From Nemopilema nomurai (lineage: Eukaryota > Cnidaria > Scyphozoa > Rhizostomeae > Rhizostomatidae), in NCBI GenBank assembly GCA_003864495.1, contig ML133412.1, positions 186,001 to 250,000 of the forward strand: 64,000 nucleotides of DNA. The letters run 5' to 3'. The first letter of the stretch is position 1, and each line of letters starts with the position of its first letter. The notes under the pieces were generated by a model. That model saw only the letters and a list, made by a program, of their open reading frames with translations. It did no database searches and was not told the DNA's origin. The position numbers and the translations under genes are program-made. Shown here in pieces: positions 25,076 through 38,300 of this stretch.

Positions 25076-25819
25076 CATCGTTTTTAAAAGGTAATCTTAA
25101 TTTTTCTGTAGCAGAGTTATAGAAAGGCAAAAAGAAGGCCAGAAATCAACATGAAGCTTTACAATTGTGTTATTCAAAAAATTTTAGATCAAAGTCTAAG
25201 CCTGCCGTGTATAAGAAATAGTTTCCTTATTCCATCTCTGAGTTCAAACATATCTTAGCTATTTAAGACATCATACAAATCTTCTTGCTTCTTGTTTTAA
25301 CAGAAAAAGCTTAAAACAACAGGAAATTTTCTTTAAGTTTTGTTAGCATCAGTTGCTGAAATAATTCCTATGGTTATCATGTATTCAGTGAGTCATGGAA
25401 GGTACCTACAACCAGGAAAATGAAAGAAAACTCGATAGCTATTTTCTCTCCTTCATTTCTTCATGAACGGGTCACACATAGTTATGGCTAAGCCTATCTT
25501 TCTGTCTGGCTAGGCCACTCACTTACAATTCATTGGTATGAAAGATTTCACAATACCAAAAGCAATGCAGGTATAATTAGCCACAATTTTAAATAAAATA
25601 TTGACTACAAGACAAATTATGAATTGATTTATTTTAAGATTCTTCAAACTCATTGCTACGGTCCTAGATTATGAAATATTTCTTCAAATTACACACAATT
25701 AATCATACCATTTAACATTAGATATACAAACTTGCAATTACGTCTTTCAAGAGTCAACCTGCAAAATGCAAGACAGAAAAGCTTTCTCAACTCTATTCGC
25801 AATATTTCTACTTCAAACG

Positions 25820-25825
25820 TTTATT
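25820..25825 (-). terminator. Candidate polyadenylation signal for the bHLH gene
   Basis: TTTATT on the + strand is AATAAA on the - strand, about 290 bp past the bHLH stop codon. It is the first canonical signal downstream that I found. Confidence 0.4.
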
Positions 25826-26116
25826 TGTGTTCAGATGGTGACTGATGTTGCTGCATTGTTTACATCGTTTAGACAGGAAAAGTCCTAGTACATTGGTCTT
25901 TACTGCAATCTTGAGATGTTTGTTACCGATTCACCGATGTCTGATTGGCATTTACAAGAAAGGGTAGCCGCTTATGTTACAAAAGTAGCCGAGGATGCTG
26001 CAATAATCTCACCTTTTGTAGGGAAAGTTCAAGTTGATGAGTTGGTGTCGAGCTCTGTTGGGCTTCTTCGAGGTTATTCATACAGCGTCAGATTCAAGTA
26101 GCTCTAGAGCCACTCC

Positions 26117-26815
26117 TTACATCAGGGATAAGTTGGAAGAGAACTCTGAAAAGTTACTGACTAGATGGTCAGGATGAAGCCAAGAGGGAGTGCCACTGTC
26201 CATCTCATCAGACGAGCCAGATAGGCTGTAGGTTGGTGTAGAATGCGTTTGTTTCACTGATGACTCGACTAGCAATTGTTGGAGATGCTTAATGTAGTCA
26301 ATAGCTAACCTCAGTGTCTTTACCTTTGATAATTTCTTGTTTTTCGGGTCAGTTGGGACGTGTTTTCTTAACCTTAGGAATCCGTCGTTGACCATTTTGA
26401 CGCGACGCCGCTCGCGGGCGTTTCTTCTCGCTACCGCTGCTGGCTCTTTGAGTTTGGCTGGCAGGCGCGATGTTGCGGTGCGTTTTCTTCCGCGTGAGTT
26501 TGCGGACAGATTTCCAGTGGGTATTTCGACCGTCCGCGTCGTTGTTACCGGAGTAAGAGTGATCGGATTGTGGTACAAGGCGGCACCCGGAATTCCTCCA
26601 TTGACTGATGTATTCAAGACAGGTTGGAACTGCACTTGTATAGCTGACTCTAGCAGCGGCAACTGACTTGTCGTTACGATCACTCCGTTCTTGGGACTTG
26701 TAATTTCCAATGTTGTTACTGCGTCTGAAGGTGTCCGCGGGGACTCGCCCGTCAATTTCTGAGAAGTTTCTTGGCTATCCTTTCCTTCGGGCATGGTTTC
26801 AACAACAACAGACAA
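26117..26815 (-). CDS. Achaete-scute family bHLH transcription factor
   Basis: The single-exon gene encodes 232 residues. A bHLH domain spans about residues 128-182. Its basic region ([12 protein letters not shown]) and first helix with [13 protein letters not shown] carry the VNxGFxxLRxHVP signature of the achaete-scute family; [23 protein letters not shown] is the loop end and second helix. Such proteins dimerise with E proteins, bind CANNTG E boxes in the nucleus, and in cnidarians are linked to neuron and nematocyte specification. The N-terminal 100 residues are Thr/Ser/Pro-rich without a known domain; a basic [10 protein letters not shown] stretch sits at about 108-117. The C-terminal tail is short, Ser-rich and acidic. 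A second Met at residue 8 could be the true start. The exact orthology (which Ash paralogue) cannot be told here. The gene stands alone, with 12 kb and 17 kb of gene-poor DNA on its sides. Confidence 0.9.
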   Translation of the reverse strand: MSVVVETMPEGKDSQETSQKLTGESPRTPSDAVTTLEITSPKNGVIVTTSQLPLLESAIQVQFQPVLNTSVNGGIPGAALYHNPITLTPVTTTRTVEIPTGNLSANSRGRKRTATSRLPAKLKEPAAVARRNARERRRVKMVNDGFLRLRKHVPTDPKNKKLSKVKTLRLAIDYIKHLQQLLVESSVKQTHSTPTYSLSGSSDEMDSGTPSWLHPDHLVSNFSEFSSNLSLM

Positions 26816-27263
26816 TCAATTTCAGTACCTTTCTTTCTAAATGCTACTGGTAATGCCGCGTCAAACTTGATACTTCTTGTATTAATTGACCATCAACAGC
26901 TTGAGATATGCGCCAGATCTTCTCGAGTCTTCCCGAGCGAGTACGAGATACTCAAATCATTCAACTTAAAAATCAAAGACCAATATGATCTTTCAACAGT
27001 CTTTGTTGGACTAGCACAGCATCTGTTAGGAAGAACTTGATTCTTCTTTTCTTTCGTGGCCTTGACACTCTTTCAAATGTACGTACTGTTACAGCCGCGT
27101 CTCTGCTTGTTATTTCATATGAAGAGCTAGGCGATTCTCGCTATAGACATGCTTGCACGCACAATGCGAGAGGTTATGTTCACTAAATAGCCCAGTCTCA
27201 TTAATAAATTAAGCATGTGTTCTGCTTTCGACCAATCGCGTTGCCGCATTCACCTAGGTGTTG

Positions 27264-27272
27264 ATTATATAC
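27264..27272 (-). promoter_or_regulatory. Possible TATA box of the bHLH gene
   Basis: On the - strand the sequence reads TATATAATC about 450 bp upstream of the ATG. A 10-bp perfect palindrome CACCTAGGTG (27251-27260) lies just downstream. The assignment is weak: TATA-like words are common in this AT-rich DNA. Confidence 0.25.
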
Positions 27273-30200
27273 GATTATCTTGAACAGGCATAAACCACGG
27301 ACCAGTTCAGCTTGACTAGAAATGCTACTTTCTTCCTTAAAGTTAAATGCTAGAGGCTATCTCCGTTTAGGGATTCCAATCATCTGAGATTCTACATTCA
27401 ACCACTCGCCGCACTGAATTTGCCCTATTCCTCTATTGAAACCAATTAATTGTTAACTAGAAAAACCTTGTCTCATGTCTAAATTGGGCGTTATTCGAAC
27501 GATCTGATTGAAGTTTACGATCATCACTATTATTGATGTAACAATTATCAGGACCAGGGATGTGCCGATGGGGGGCGTAGGGGTTCCCATTACCCCCACC
27601 CCCACCCCAACATATGTTAAAAAACCAGCAAGTTGGTCATGCATTCGGGAATTTAGCGTTAATTGGGAACTTTGATAAAATTTTATTCTGTCAAACTTAT
27701 TTTCTTATGGCGAAGTAGTTGGTCATTCTTTCTGAGCGCGCCTCCAATCTGAATGGTCTAGGCAATCTAAAAGGTCTTTAAATCCATGCATATTTTGCAA
27801 TGCGTAACTTGATTTGCAGCTATGAAGAACAATGACATTGATCAAAAACCAGCATTGATTTTCACATTAACCAAAGCAACCAACTTCATTCGAAAAATTT
27901 ATATCAACGTAACAAAACTGGACACTTTTCTACATGATCAAGGGTTTGTGATACTGGCTTTGTGTTTCTATTAGGGGCTTTAGAAGAACTGGATATTTGT
28001 TCTGTAAAACTGCACGGTCCGTAAATTACACAGCGCAGCCTTAAGTACAAGGCCATGAAGCCGTACCTATAACAAAAGAAACGCGACAGGTTAAAAGGAA
28101 GTTGTCTTTGAATAGAAAAGGCTTTCTTTGCTTAATTCTACGTATTAAATTAATAGTAATACAACACACTTTTCAAGCCGTATTGTGTTAATTGCTGCAG
28201 CAAATATGTTTAAAGTCATTTGAGGCGACAAACCATTGCTAAGGGGAGAAAGTTTTACTTCAATTTAAACTCTATGGATGTGAAAGGAAAAGAATGGAAG
28301 CTTAGTTGAAGAGAATAGAAAGTAGAAGTTGATAAAAGAAAAATTTCCACAGCTCTGGAAAAGATGAGTCCTAGGCTTGAGATATGATATTGATATTGAG
28401 TCCGCACCATATCATAGTAGTTCATAACGCATTTCAAAGAGGTTTTTGAAAGTTGAGCAAGAAGAAAATCTCGAAGAATATTCTTCTGCGCTTTGTCATT
28501 GAATCCCGCTTTATTTCTAGTGAACAACATGGTAGAGAAGAACAAGATTTACCTAGCTTCTTCTTTCTGTTAGTAAGATGACGCGACATGCTAGGAAGAA
28601 TAGCCTTGAAATGAATTGCCTTCTTATAGGAAGAATATTGTTGCTTATCATGAAGAATAAGCCACTAGGCTTCTGATCCAAAGAATAAAAAGCGATCGGC
28701 TTGCTTAGATTTTCTCATTTCTATACCAGATTCACTTTGAAGCAACAGAACCTTCGTAACATGACAACTGATATTGAACTTGATTACATCACTTATATTG
28801 GCTTTTCGACCACGTTTTTCCTAGATACCCGCAATACGATGTCTTCCGCGCTGCACTTCTTAATAAGAAATGCAACTAATCGACTGAGCGAATCCATTAA
28901 CAAAACGCTTTCAGCTATGTAAATTAATATAGCTCTTTTCAGTCAATTCAAGGGTTGCTTTTAAAAGATTTGTTTGGTGTTGATGAGCCCTTTAGTTGCC
29001 AGTTAGGGTTTGAATGGGTACAGAGGTAGCCATGCTTCGTAATCTTTGTACTGGTGTTCTAGAAAGCCATGGGTTGTCTTGGGAGTTTCTATGTCTCGAT
29101 ACTGCTCTACCAGCATCATTACTAGCACCATTCATCTTCAATTCCATATTTTCAAAATGCAAAAGCATTTCAATGATTATAGTATTGATCGTGAAAAAAG
29201 CCTTAAGCTACAAATTTTTAATATTTCACTGATCTAATCTAGTAATTGGAAAACGCTGTCAGATTTCATGTATCTTACATGAGAAAATTGTTTTAGTAAA
29301 ATTGCTAGCTGGAGCACAGCACGGTGATAAAGATCTCCGTGAAAGTTCATCTATAATGTTCTTGTAGTTGAATCCAACCACTGAAAGATTTTTGGATTTC
29401 CATTACGCTTTCTTGCTGCAAATAACCTTTCCTCTATGTTAACTGAACACAAGCTAATTTGTAAGCACATGATTATAAGGTTATAAGTTTTGAAGCATCA
29501 AAGAATCACAAGTGTTTTGTAAAATCTATCTTACTTGCTTCTACTGTAGAATATGACCATTAGGTCCTTCTGTTATCAGCTATGTTATGAACCCTACATC
29601 TGAGTACTGCTGATTTCAGTCTTCATGTATCAAAGAGAGCCACTATAGAACGCCAAGAAAACACTCTTTTTCTCTATTCAACGCGCCTTTCAACACAGAA
29701 ATGTATCAAACTAACATTACAATTTCTACTTCAACAGGCATTAATAACATTTATTGTATTACACTCGCAGAGAAGTACCCTGTGTGAATACCCTTTTTGA
29801 GCGGTAATGTACAGAATGCCTGGTGATGAGCGATAATGAATACTAGTACAGTCTCTAAAGTACTCACTAAGAAGGAGCTAGTCTGTAAGCATCTAAGATG
29901 CGATACGGCTATGTACAATAGCGGGAAACATGTGTTAAATTCTGAAAGCGTTTGAAGTGCCTCAATCGAAGCTAGTAACGCACAGTTATGTTTCCTTTCG
30001 GCGCCAAGACAGTAATCAATGGCTATCTACAGTCCGCCTCGGGGATATTTTACAGAATCTCAAATAATTCATCGCACGAAAGTAAACAACATTCGAAGCC
30101 ATGGTTTTTGCCAGGCGGGCGAATGCAAGCGTGTTTACGAAAGCTCCCTTTGATAGTCTCTACCGATTCATGAAAGAAGTCATTTTTCTGTGAAAATACA

Positions 30201-33200
30201 GATGCGGACTTGGAAAAGTTGACATTGCATATAATCGATCGCACAGTCTATTTACTTAAGCTTTAGAGGAAATATTGAGGGAAAAATCCGCTCTGTGAAG
30301 TGTAAAGTCTTTGTTAAATCCTTTGACAAACAATAAATCATTTCCTTTTACAGTTACAAATAGATGCCCTTCGTGGTAAAAAGCATCCATTTCAAGGCAT
30401 TCACGGAATATGCTTTAAGAAGCTTGATGACTTTGTGAAAAGTTAAGCAATTAGGCATCCCAAATTAGATGCCTGATGCCATGGTAAACAATCATTTTTT
30501 GAGTTTGAAAATCTACTGGCAAATGAATAAAATGCACATCTTTTTCCATCAAAGCTGCAAAGCGAGTTAATATTCGCCTTTTATTTCATACCTAAAAATA
30601 ATAATGGAAGACTTCATTAGAATTAGAGGAAGTGAAATTTGCCTCTGTTCATTTGCAATAATACCAAAAGGTTATTGTGGATGATAGCCTTAAATGCCTT
30701 GAGTATTAAGTAACAGTATTATTCGCATTTGTTGTTCGGTTCAAAGCAACAGAGGCTAACTACTCGTTTCCGTATCCGGTGATATTGCGACCAATTCCAC
30801 CTCTAATGAGTGCCTTTCTTTTCAAGCGACTGACGAGGTATTCTTCCTAACCGTTCGAAGACCACCAAAGAAACCCTGGCCTTGGATTCCTAACACTTCT
30901 AATCGTGCGTCTTCGAACGCGCATAAGAATGCATTGCATGGAGAAAAAGAACAAAATCTGGGCAATTATGAATGCAAAATAGGGATATCTCGACATGGTT
31001 AAAGGCTTCTTGTAATGTAGCAAATTCTTGAGAAAGACAAGCACATGCTATTAATGCTTGTACAAGCGTATCCAGCTTCAAGCGTGGTTCCCTAAGCGCT
31101 TTGAAATAACCGCTCTGTTCCTCAAAGTTCTTTGGCTAACGTATTGGCTACAGACCTAGCACGCCTTAATTATTTGATTACAGGGACTAATGCTTAACTC
31201 GTTTGATCTTCTCGAATTGTAATCATTTAAGAGGTGTTAATTGTGCACTGAGGATTGCTGGAGCACGTGCCTTCGACCTAAGAACAAGTGTACACTGCTT
31301 CATTGTCGCAACAGCAACAAACAGTTTGAATCACTAACATTGGCGCACTAACAAATGATAAAATAGGTCATTGTCTAATGCGCGTGTCGAGCTGGAGGTG
31401 AGAATTCTCTCACCGTTGAATACGCACTTAAGCATGGAGGGCGGTTGGAATTCAAGCGTGGTATATTTTAGATTATCAAGCTGACAATAAGTTTTGTATG
31501 GCCGTTTGCGTAGAAGGTGATAAGATAAGCATTTATTTAAAGCCTCGAATTGTGTAGGCACATCTACTGAAGGCATGCCTTTAACGAACTAGGAGTTTTT
31601 TAATTATGTTATTTGAGTGGCAGTGGCTCACTTCACGGGAAAAGCTCACTAAATGTATCAGCAGGAGCAAATATCTTCAACTGGTGTGAGAGACAAGAGA
31701 ACTTCTCACCAAATATATTTCTACTTTTTTCTGAAATTGAGTAAGCTAACTCACCATACTAGTAAATACACTTTGCTTGTTGATCTAAACTCCAAAACCT
31801 TGGAACGGTTAAAAAAGTGTGCTTCGGGCAGCTCCGATCATTAAAATATACTCTCTTTGTTTTTTCTTTCAAGATCGGGCCTTCCTCTTTCAAGATCGGG
31901 CCTAACCTTGAAGCTTTGCATTTCACATTTTAAACCCATTGTTAGGAAGCTTTTCGTGTCCTTAATTAAATCTCGTTGCTAGCTATCTTAGCTCTTTTGG
32001 AGGCAAAACATGATTATTTAAAATAGACCACGCTTCGTTCTGCAATATGTCGCTGTTTTCATGCCCATTGTAGATCAAAGAACATGAACAATCTTTGCTT
32101 GCTCTAGATTATAGATTTGACTGTTTATTAGACATCTTCTTGATCATATTACTTTTCCAGTAAAAGTAAAGTCAAGGATTGAGAATCAACTTCCATTTTA
32201 CTTCTCATTTAGCCAAGGCAAAGCAAATACTCATAATCTATATAGAGGTAGCCCCGAGGTCTGCTTTTGAAACTGTCCCGATTAGGGTGAAAGGTACATT
32301 TGTTCGTATAGATGAAAGGGGTGACAAATTTTCATGGGTATCTTCCTATTCAAAGTTTTAGATAGCCTCTTTGAACCAAATCCTTTTCCCCTTTCGGTTA
32401 ACTGGAAATACTCGTAAACCTGTCATAATTGAAGCCACTGTAGATTTACAAAACGCGCATTCGTTTTTGCTTCGGCCAATTTCATTGATTTTCTCTGCAA
32501 TTAAACCTCCCCTACTGCTCAAATATGCAGGTCTTTAGGCTTTCCTCTAAACTCCTTGAGAATTCCAAAGAATAGCTAATGCCATTTTCTCTTTTCGAGT
32601 GAAACCAGGAAAGCTTCCAAAAGCAACCATCATCTTTCAAAATAACTAGATAGTATATAACAGGCACTTTAAGTTGGATTCTCTGGTCCAATTATCTAGG
32701 AACTTCGAACAAAACTAAGCCTTTTTGTTCAATGTCGGTACATTCACTCGTGTGAATTAGGCCTGACTTGGACAATGAAGGGCAGCCTCGTTGCCGCATC
32801 AGAAAGGGCGCGTGAAATTGACCGGGCGTTGCACGCGTATCCAAGAATATAGAACGGAGTAAGAAAGGCCGATTTCTTTGAACACAATGGTATACGTGGA
32901 CTTAACAGATCTGGCAACAAGATCTCAGTAAATCTCCCACGAATATGCACATGGGCTGTTCGAGCTAATACCTATTGAGTTCTACAACAACAAAGGCAAG
33001 CAACTGTTTTTCACAAGTGCTCGCACTTTGGTCAACAGGCCTAGCACCAATCAGCTTTGAAATCCTCTCCTTCAATTGGATTTCATGATATTTACCGTAT
33101 TATACAGGAACACAGAGCCTTCAAAGGGCTTTTATCTTTTTAAACTCTGCAAATCCTTGTTTATAGATCGGTGATTGTGTGTTGAGCGTCAAAATTAGAT

Positions 33201-35229
33201 CAATTCAGTGGCCAGATTTGTATTGCGTAGACCCTCAAACGATTTCTGTGCTGGAATGGCTTTATTAAAAATCTCAACAATGCAAAGCGTGTATTTACAA
33301 GGATAAATTATTCCTAGTATTTTCACCTTACTTTTTGAATCCATTAATTGTACAAAATGGGCTCGCTGAAATTGAAATTGACGTAGAGTACGCGGCGTCA
33401 TATGTATCTTCGTTAATATTAATAGACGCTAATATTTTTTCTTTACCTTTCAATATCGATTTTTCGAGAATTCTCGGAAGAATCAAGCCACTGACTTTCC
33501 CAAACCCTTCACACATTGCGACAAAGTTGAGACTGTGCAAAAAGCCACCGACTTGACTTATTCCGTTGCCGCCGCTTCACTTGTTGCCAAGCCGTTACCA
33601 GAATCAAATCTTGTCCCGTTGTATTTATAATTTGTCTTAGGGACTAACTTTCATTCCATGAACAATTCAGGAATTTTTTCACTGTCCAGAATCATGACAA
33701 TAAAATTCATTGATATGCTCAAATCATTCAAGCATTTTTCTTCTATTTAAAGCGAACCGACAATTACTTCTTCGTTTCGAACTTAGGCCTGTCCACTTTT
33801 CTTCGAAAGTGTTGAGATCTTGTTCATCATAAAAGCCGGTGAAGTGATCAATTTTTGAACATCATTTGCTTGTGGTCGGTGAACTGTTAAAAGTTGTACA
33901 GAAATGCCAAATTTTGTGTTATTTCAAAGATAGGAGACTTCAAAGATAGTTGGACTCCAAAACTATCAAAATTTCAAAATTTCCGGAAAACTATCAAAAT
34001 TTCAAAAATAGAAAAGATTCCAATTTCAATATAAGCAAGTTTGTAAAAATAATTCAAGATGTTCTTACTTAAAACGTAAGCCAGTAGCCCCTTTTCAGAG
34101 ACGTAAAACCGTCAGTTTTCCTGGAATGAAGCCAAGGAATTCTCTGGAAACGCGGTTTTAGACTTATACAGAGTCTAATATCCTCAGAAAACGCTGGGAA
34201 ACTGGATTTGTTTGACTTTTAAAAGCGCCTTTTTCTTTTTTTTAATTAGAATCTTCAAAATCTTCTATATTTCATTTTTTTAGATATTCCTTATTACTAA
34301 AACACATTTAGATAAATCAACCAAATATTTATCATTGTTGCCAGATGAATGGTTTTCAGTACGGGAATTCAAGTTTCAAGATCAGCATGCCAGTTGAGGT
34401 GCAATTCGAAGACTTCTGGCAAAACTTTGTTGTATTGCCGATCGGATGTCAAATACAACGTGTCTATTTTAACGACACTAACTAAGATGAGTGAGCTATC
34501 TAATCAAGATTGCTGCTCAATTGGTTCTTTTCGGCAAATGCACCATGCAGTGTTTTTTATCAATATTTTTTTAAAAGCAAAATTTGATTCCTCTAAGCTT
34601 CCAACAGACCATTTCCTTCTCAAAACACTATTTAGGAGGTAGAATATTAAAAGTAGAATATTCCATCTCTACAGTCAAAGCTATAAACTGCATGCTATTG
34701 TTGAAAGTAAACAATTTAATTAAAACAGATTATATTTGAGAAATTAAATCTTGGCATTGCTTTTACTCAGTCTTTTTCGCTGTGCTCCAAACTCATAAGA
34801 TAATAGAAGACTCAAGTACACCATTAGTAGTTAGAGAATCAAATGAAATCAAATGAAGTGTCCTATTTTGCTAGGAATCCATTTTAGAGATTTTTCACCG
34901 TTTATTTTTAATTCGGTGGCAAAAATGTGAATATAGGACCCTGACGTAAAGGTGAAGAAGAAAAACCTTAATCCTAGTTTGGGTTCGTTAGCAAAATTGT
35001 CGTACCCTCTAATGGGAGACTAATCTGAGAAGCCAAAAATTTTGACATGTAGCTTTCTAGAACATTAAAGGATCTAGATTGATTTTTGAAAAACTTGATT
35101 TGCCCTTTGCTGTTATTAAAAATCCAGACGTTTCTGTAAGGCTACGCAGAGTATCAGAAAGTGCAAACAGTAATGAGATTATCAGTGAAAAGGAACAGAC
35201 TTTTTGTGAAATGAAACTAAGCAGTTGCA

Positions 35230-35320
35230 TTTTACGGAAACTAAACTATGCTATGTATTTTACGAAAACTAAACTATGCTATGTATTTTACGAAAACTAA
35301 ACTATGCTATGTATTTTACG
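35230..35320. repeat. 28-bp tandem repeat, 3.2 copies
   Basis: Units start with TTTTACG at 35230, 35258, 35286 and (partial) 35314. The core of each is ACTAAACTATGCTATGTA. Only the first unit differs (ACGG for ACGA). Confidence 0.95.
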
Positions 35321-38300
35321 ACGGAAAATAAAAGTATATACGCCTATAGCAATGCCTTGAATCATTGGCCAAATCTCTTAACAGTCAGAAGTTATTTGGC
35401 AACATGTATTTAGTCTTGACCAATCAGCCAAGTATTCTTTTCAGAGTGCAAATATTATCTGTCTGCTATCCCATAACAATATAGCAATGAATGCATGCAC
35501 TGATGGATAATGAGTTTTCCCACAGCTCAGCCGTTGTTTTCTCACTGTAAGACATTGTGTTGTTTTGTACCGACTCTTTCTGAATCTCTCGAGCTCAAAT
35601 TCCTGTCGCGCTCAGTGCCTGAAGCAAATCTGCCTGAGAAATTCTGCATCGACATCGGAGTATTTCTCACGTAAAGATCAATATGCAATAGGCCGCTCCC
35701 TATCTGTTCTCACCAAGAACTTCATCCCAAATGCAATGTTAGCTGGTATTAGTCCAATCAGTTCAAATGCAGGAACTTATGCAGATGATAAAAACAACGA
35801 AATTTCAGCATGAGATGAAATTTTGCCAGATTAAATCTCCGAAATTGCACAAGTTTTCTTAAACTAAGAAGAAAACCTTCCTCCTCTCTGATGCTTTTGT
35901 GATTAATTCGGCATAATCTTGATCATAGCATTGCTGTGAATGCATAAAGATACGTCGTGACTTTTCCATACTGCCAATTTTAAGTCAGCTTAGCACCTAG
36001 AAATGTCGTGCAACAGCCCATGCTTTCTAGAACTGTCGGCGCAAATAGGTGAGACAAATATTCTTAAACAACACCCAAAGACTTCAGCTGCATCATACAA
36101 GCTAAGAATTCTTAATAATGCCATAATTTTCTAAGAAGGAATTTTGGTTTGTAGGAGCTAGCTGTCATATTCCACTTTAGTTTTGATAAGGTGTGGGGCC
36201 CGGTATGTAACTTTAAGAATGTCGAGTCCAGATGCAGGTATTGAAGCTTATAAAGCATCAGTGCCAATAAAAAACTAACTGGCAATTACTTTCAATCAGC
36301 GACATAGCATACTGCATATATTTCTTTTAATAATTAGTCTTTATCTAAGTCCTTCTTTCTGTCTAGGGTTTTTATATGTGCTAAATATGCCATATATCCT
36401 TAAGACCATTCATGCGCAATTCTTCAACACCGCCAGAAGTACACCCCAATGTCCCCTATATTTAATGGGATGTATGGTAAAAGAATACACTTGCTGCCTC
36501 TCGCAGTAATAAGTAGAAACTTGGCAAACAAAAGTCTGTTTTGAAGAAAGCAGTTTAGACCTGAAGCAGTTTAAGCGTTGATTGCATCAAAATAGCTGCC
36601 ATACATATTTTGCTTTCTGGAGCTGTTACCAAAGGCAATTTTTCTAAATTTTATGCTCTTCAGATTATATTAATCATTAGTATCTTTCAAAACTGTTAAA
36701 TATTAAAAAAATATTGCTTTTAAGCATGTTTTATAGAACAATCTTTGATCGAGGCCTTTAGCAAAGCTGCAAATTCCTCGCTAATGTCATCAAGCCATTT
36801 ATTATAAATTTTCTACTTCTCAAGCTAGGTTTTCAAAAGAAAGTTTTCATCAAAGAGTCAATGCTCTGTACTTTTTTCTCATTTGCACTGTACTTTTTTC
36901 CACAACCAATGATTCGCATCACAGAAAATGTACCAAAATTACAAGGATTATAAATTTTTACCACAGGTATGAAAGCATCAAGCTATGTCCATGGCACCTA
37001 AAAGATGGCGATTGCAAAATATTAGTGGAAGTAAGTAAGTTTCCCGTTTACTTGACATCTAAATTGCCCTATCTGCATTATTCATTTTCGTTAAGCCAAA
37101 GGCTCGAGCAAACCAGAGTTACACACGTCATATCTCACTACTTACGAACTTTTATATTTTTCATGATATGATTACAATGCTACAATGCCTTAATTGGAGT
37201 ACTAACAGCAATTCTTTGACTCACGTTCACTCATTCTCCTCCCTCCCTACGAACAATGTTTTCCTGCTTCTAAACGAAGCTTCGTTTTTGCGCCCATCTC
37301 CCCCCAGATTAACTGGATGCTATATTTCGTTATCCGCCTTGTTTTAGGAGGGAAGATAGGGATTAGCAACTAGTGGCGTATCAAAGAAATGAAAAATGCA
37401 AAAACCAGAGAAAATACTGAGGTGTTCCAAGGACTTTTGGCAGGCATTGTAGGTCCTTCTTTCCTTAATTGAATATATTTTGCTAGCGATTGGTCTTCCG
37501 ACTGAAAAGCTTCATTAAAGTTATGCTCAGCAATCCAAGTGTTTCCGAAGCTATTCATATCAAATTTGATTTTCGATCCGAGCTTGATAACAGCCTTTTA
37601 TCTCCTTCATTCATTGTAAGAATTTTCCGGCACGATTCTCGATTCGATAACAACGGAAACAAGTGTATTAATCTATGAAAAGCTGAAGAAATGTCTGAGA
37701 ACTTCCAAAGGCATGGCGCACCACATCTGTTGCTCTTGTTTCTATCTCCTGAAAAATTCTCTCTCGCCCCATTCATTCTTTGATAAACAACCGTTTTTGC
37801 AGAAGAGCCCGCCTAGAGGCGCTGATAGAACAGGAGGCAATCATTTCCTTGAGAATGTTCTCATGGGCTTTCCTTTAATCGCAAGCCAACGTTGCTTTCC
37901 GTGTGAAAGTGCAAAAAATATCTCAGTAAACGAAAACGTTGCCGAGGCTGTTAGTTTTAACCGATTGTGAAAGATTGAAGACATCGCAACAGTTCTTCGC
38001 TGCATGGTATTCCCATTACGAAAACACTCCTCTCATTCAGATGGATTCTGATGGATTCAGGTGGATTCTGCCGCTGGATCATGGAGCATGGCTGGATTCA
38101 AAAACTTCCAGAAATTGTCTCAGGGCTTCAAGTCAGACACACTGTATGCAAACACGGATACATATTTTTTCATAGATTACAGATACACAGAAAGCTAACT
38201 TCAGAAATTTTAATGAAGCCATCACTAGAAAACTTTTAATTTTTCTCTGGTGAACAAATGCTTTAGGGCATATTTAGCGGAATAATGCCAAAAGCCAGTA

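Larger units (their letters stand above)
20421..25819. other. Intergenic, no gene recognised
   Basis: It contains a 15-18 bp poly-C run near 21428, a C-rich stretch at 22490-22740 and one open frame of about 100 codons at 24773-25075 that is described separately. No family was recognised in any open frame. Confidence 0.5.

Noticed and set aside
25916..26101. 61-codon + strand frame antisense to the bHLH 3' region
   Set aside because: It overlaps the presumed 3' UTR of the bHLH gene on the other strand and has no family signal.
28255..28545. 96-codon - strand frame
   Set aside because: No recognisable domain, no neighbouring exons, composition as expected of chance frames here.
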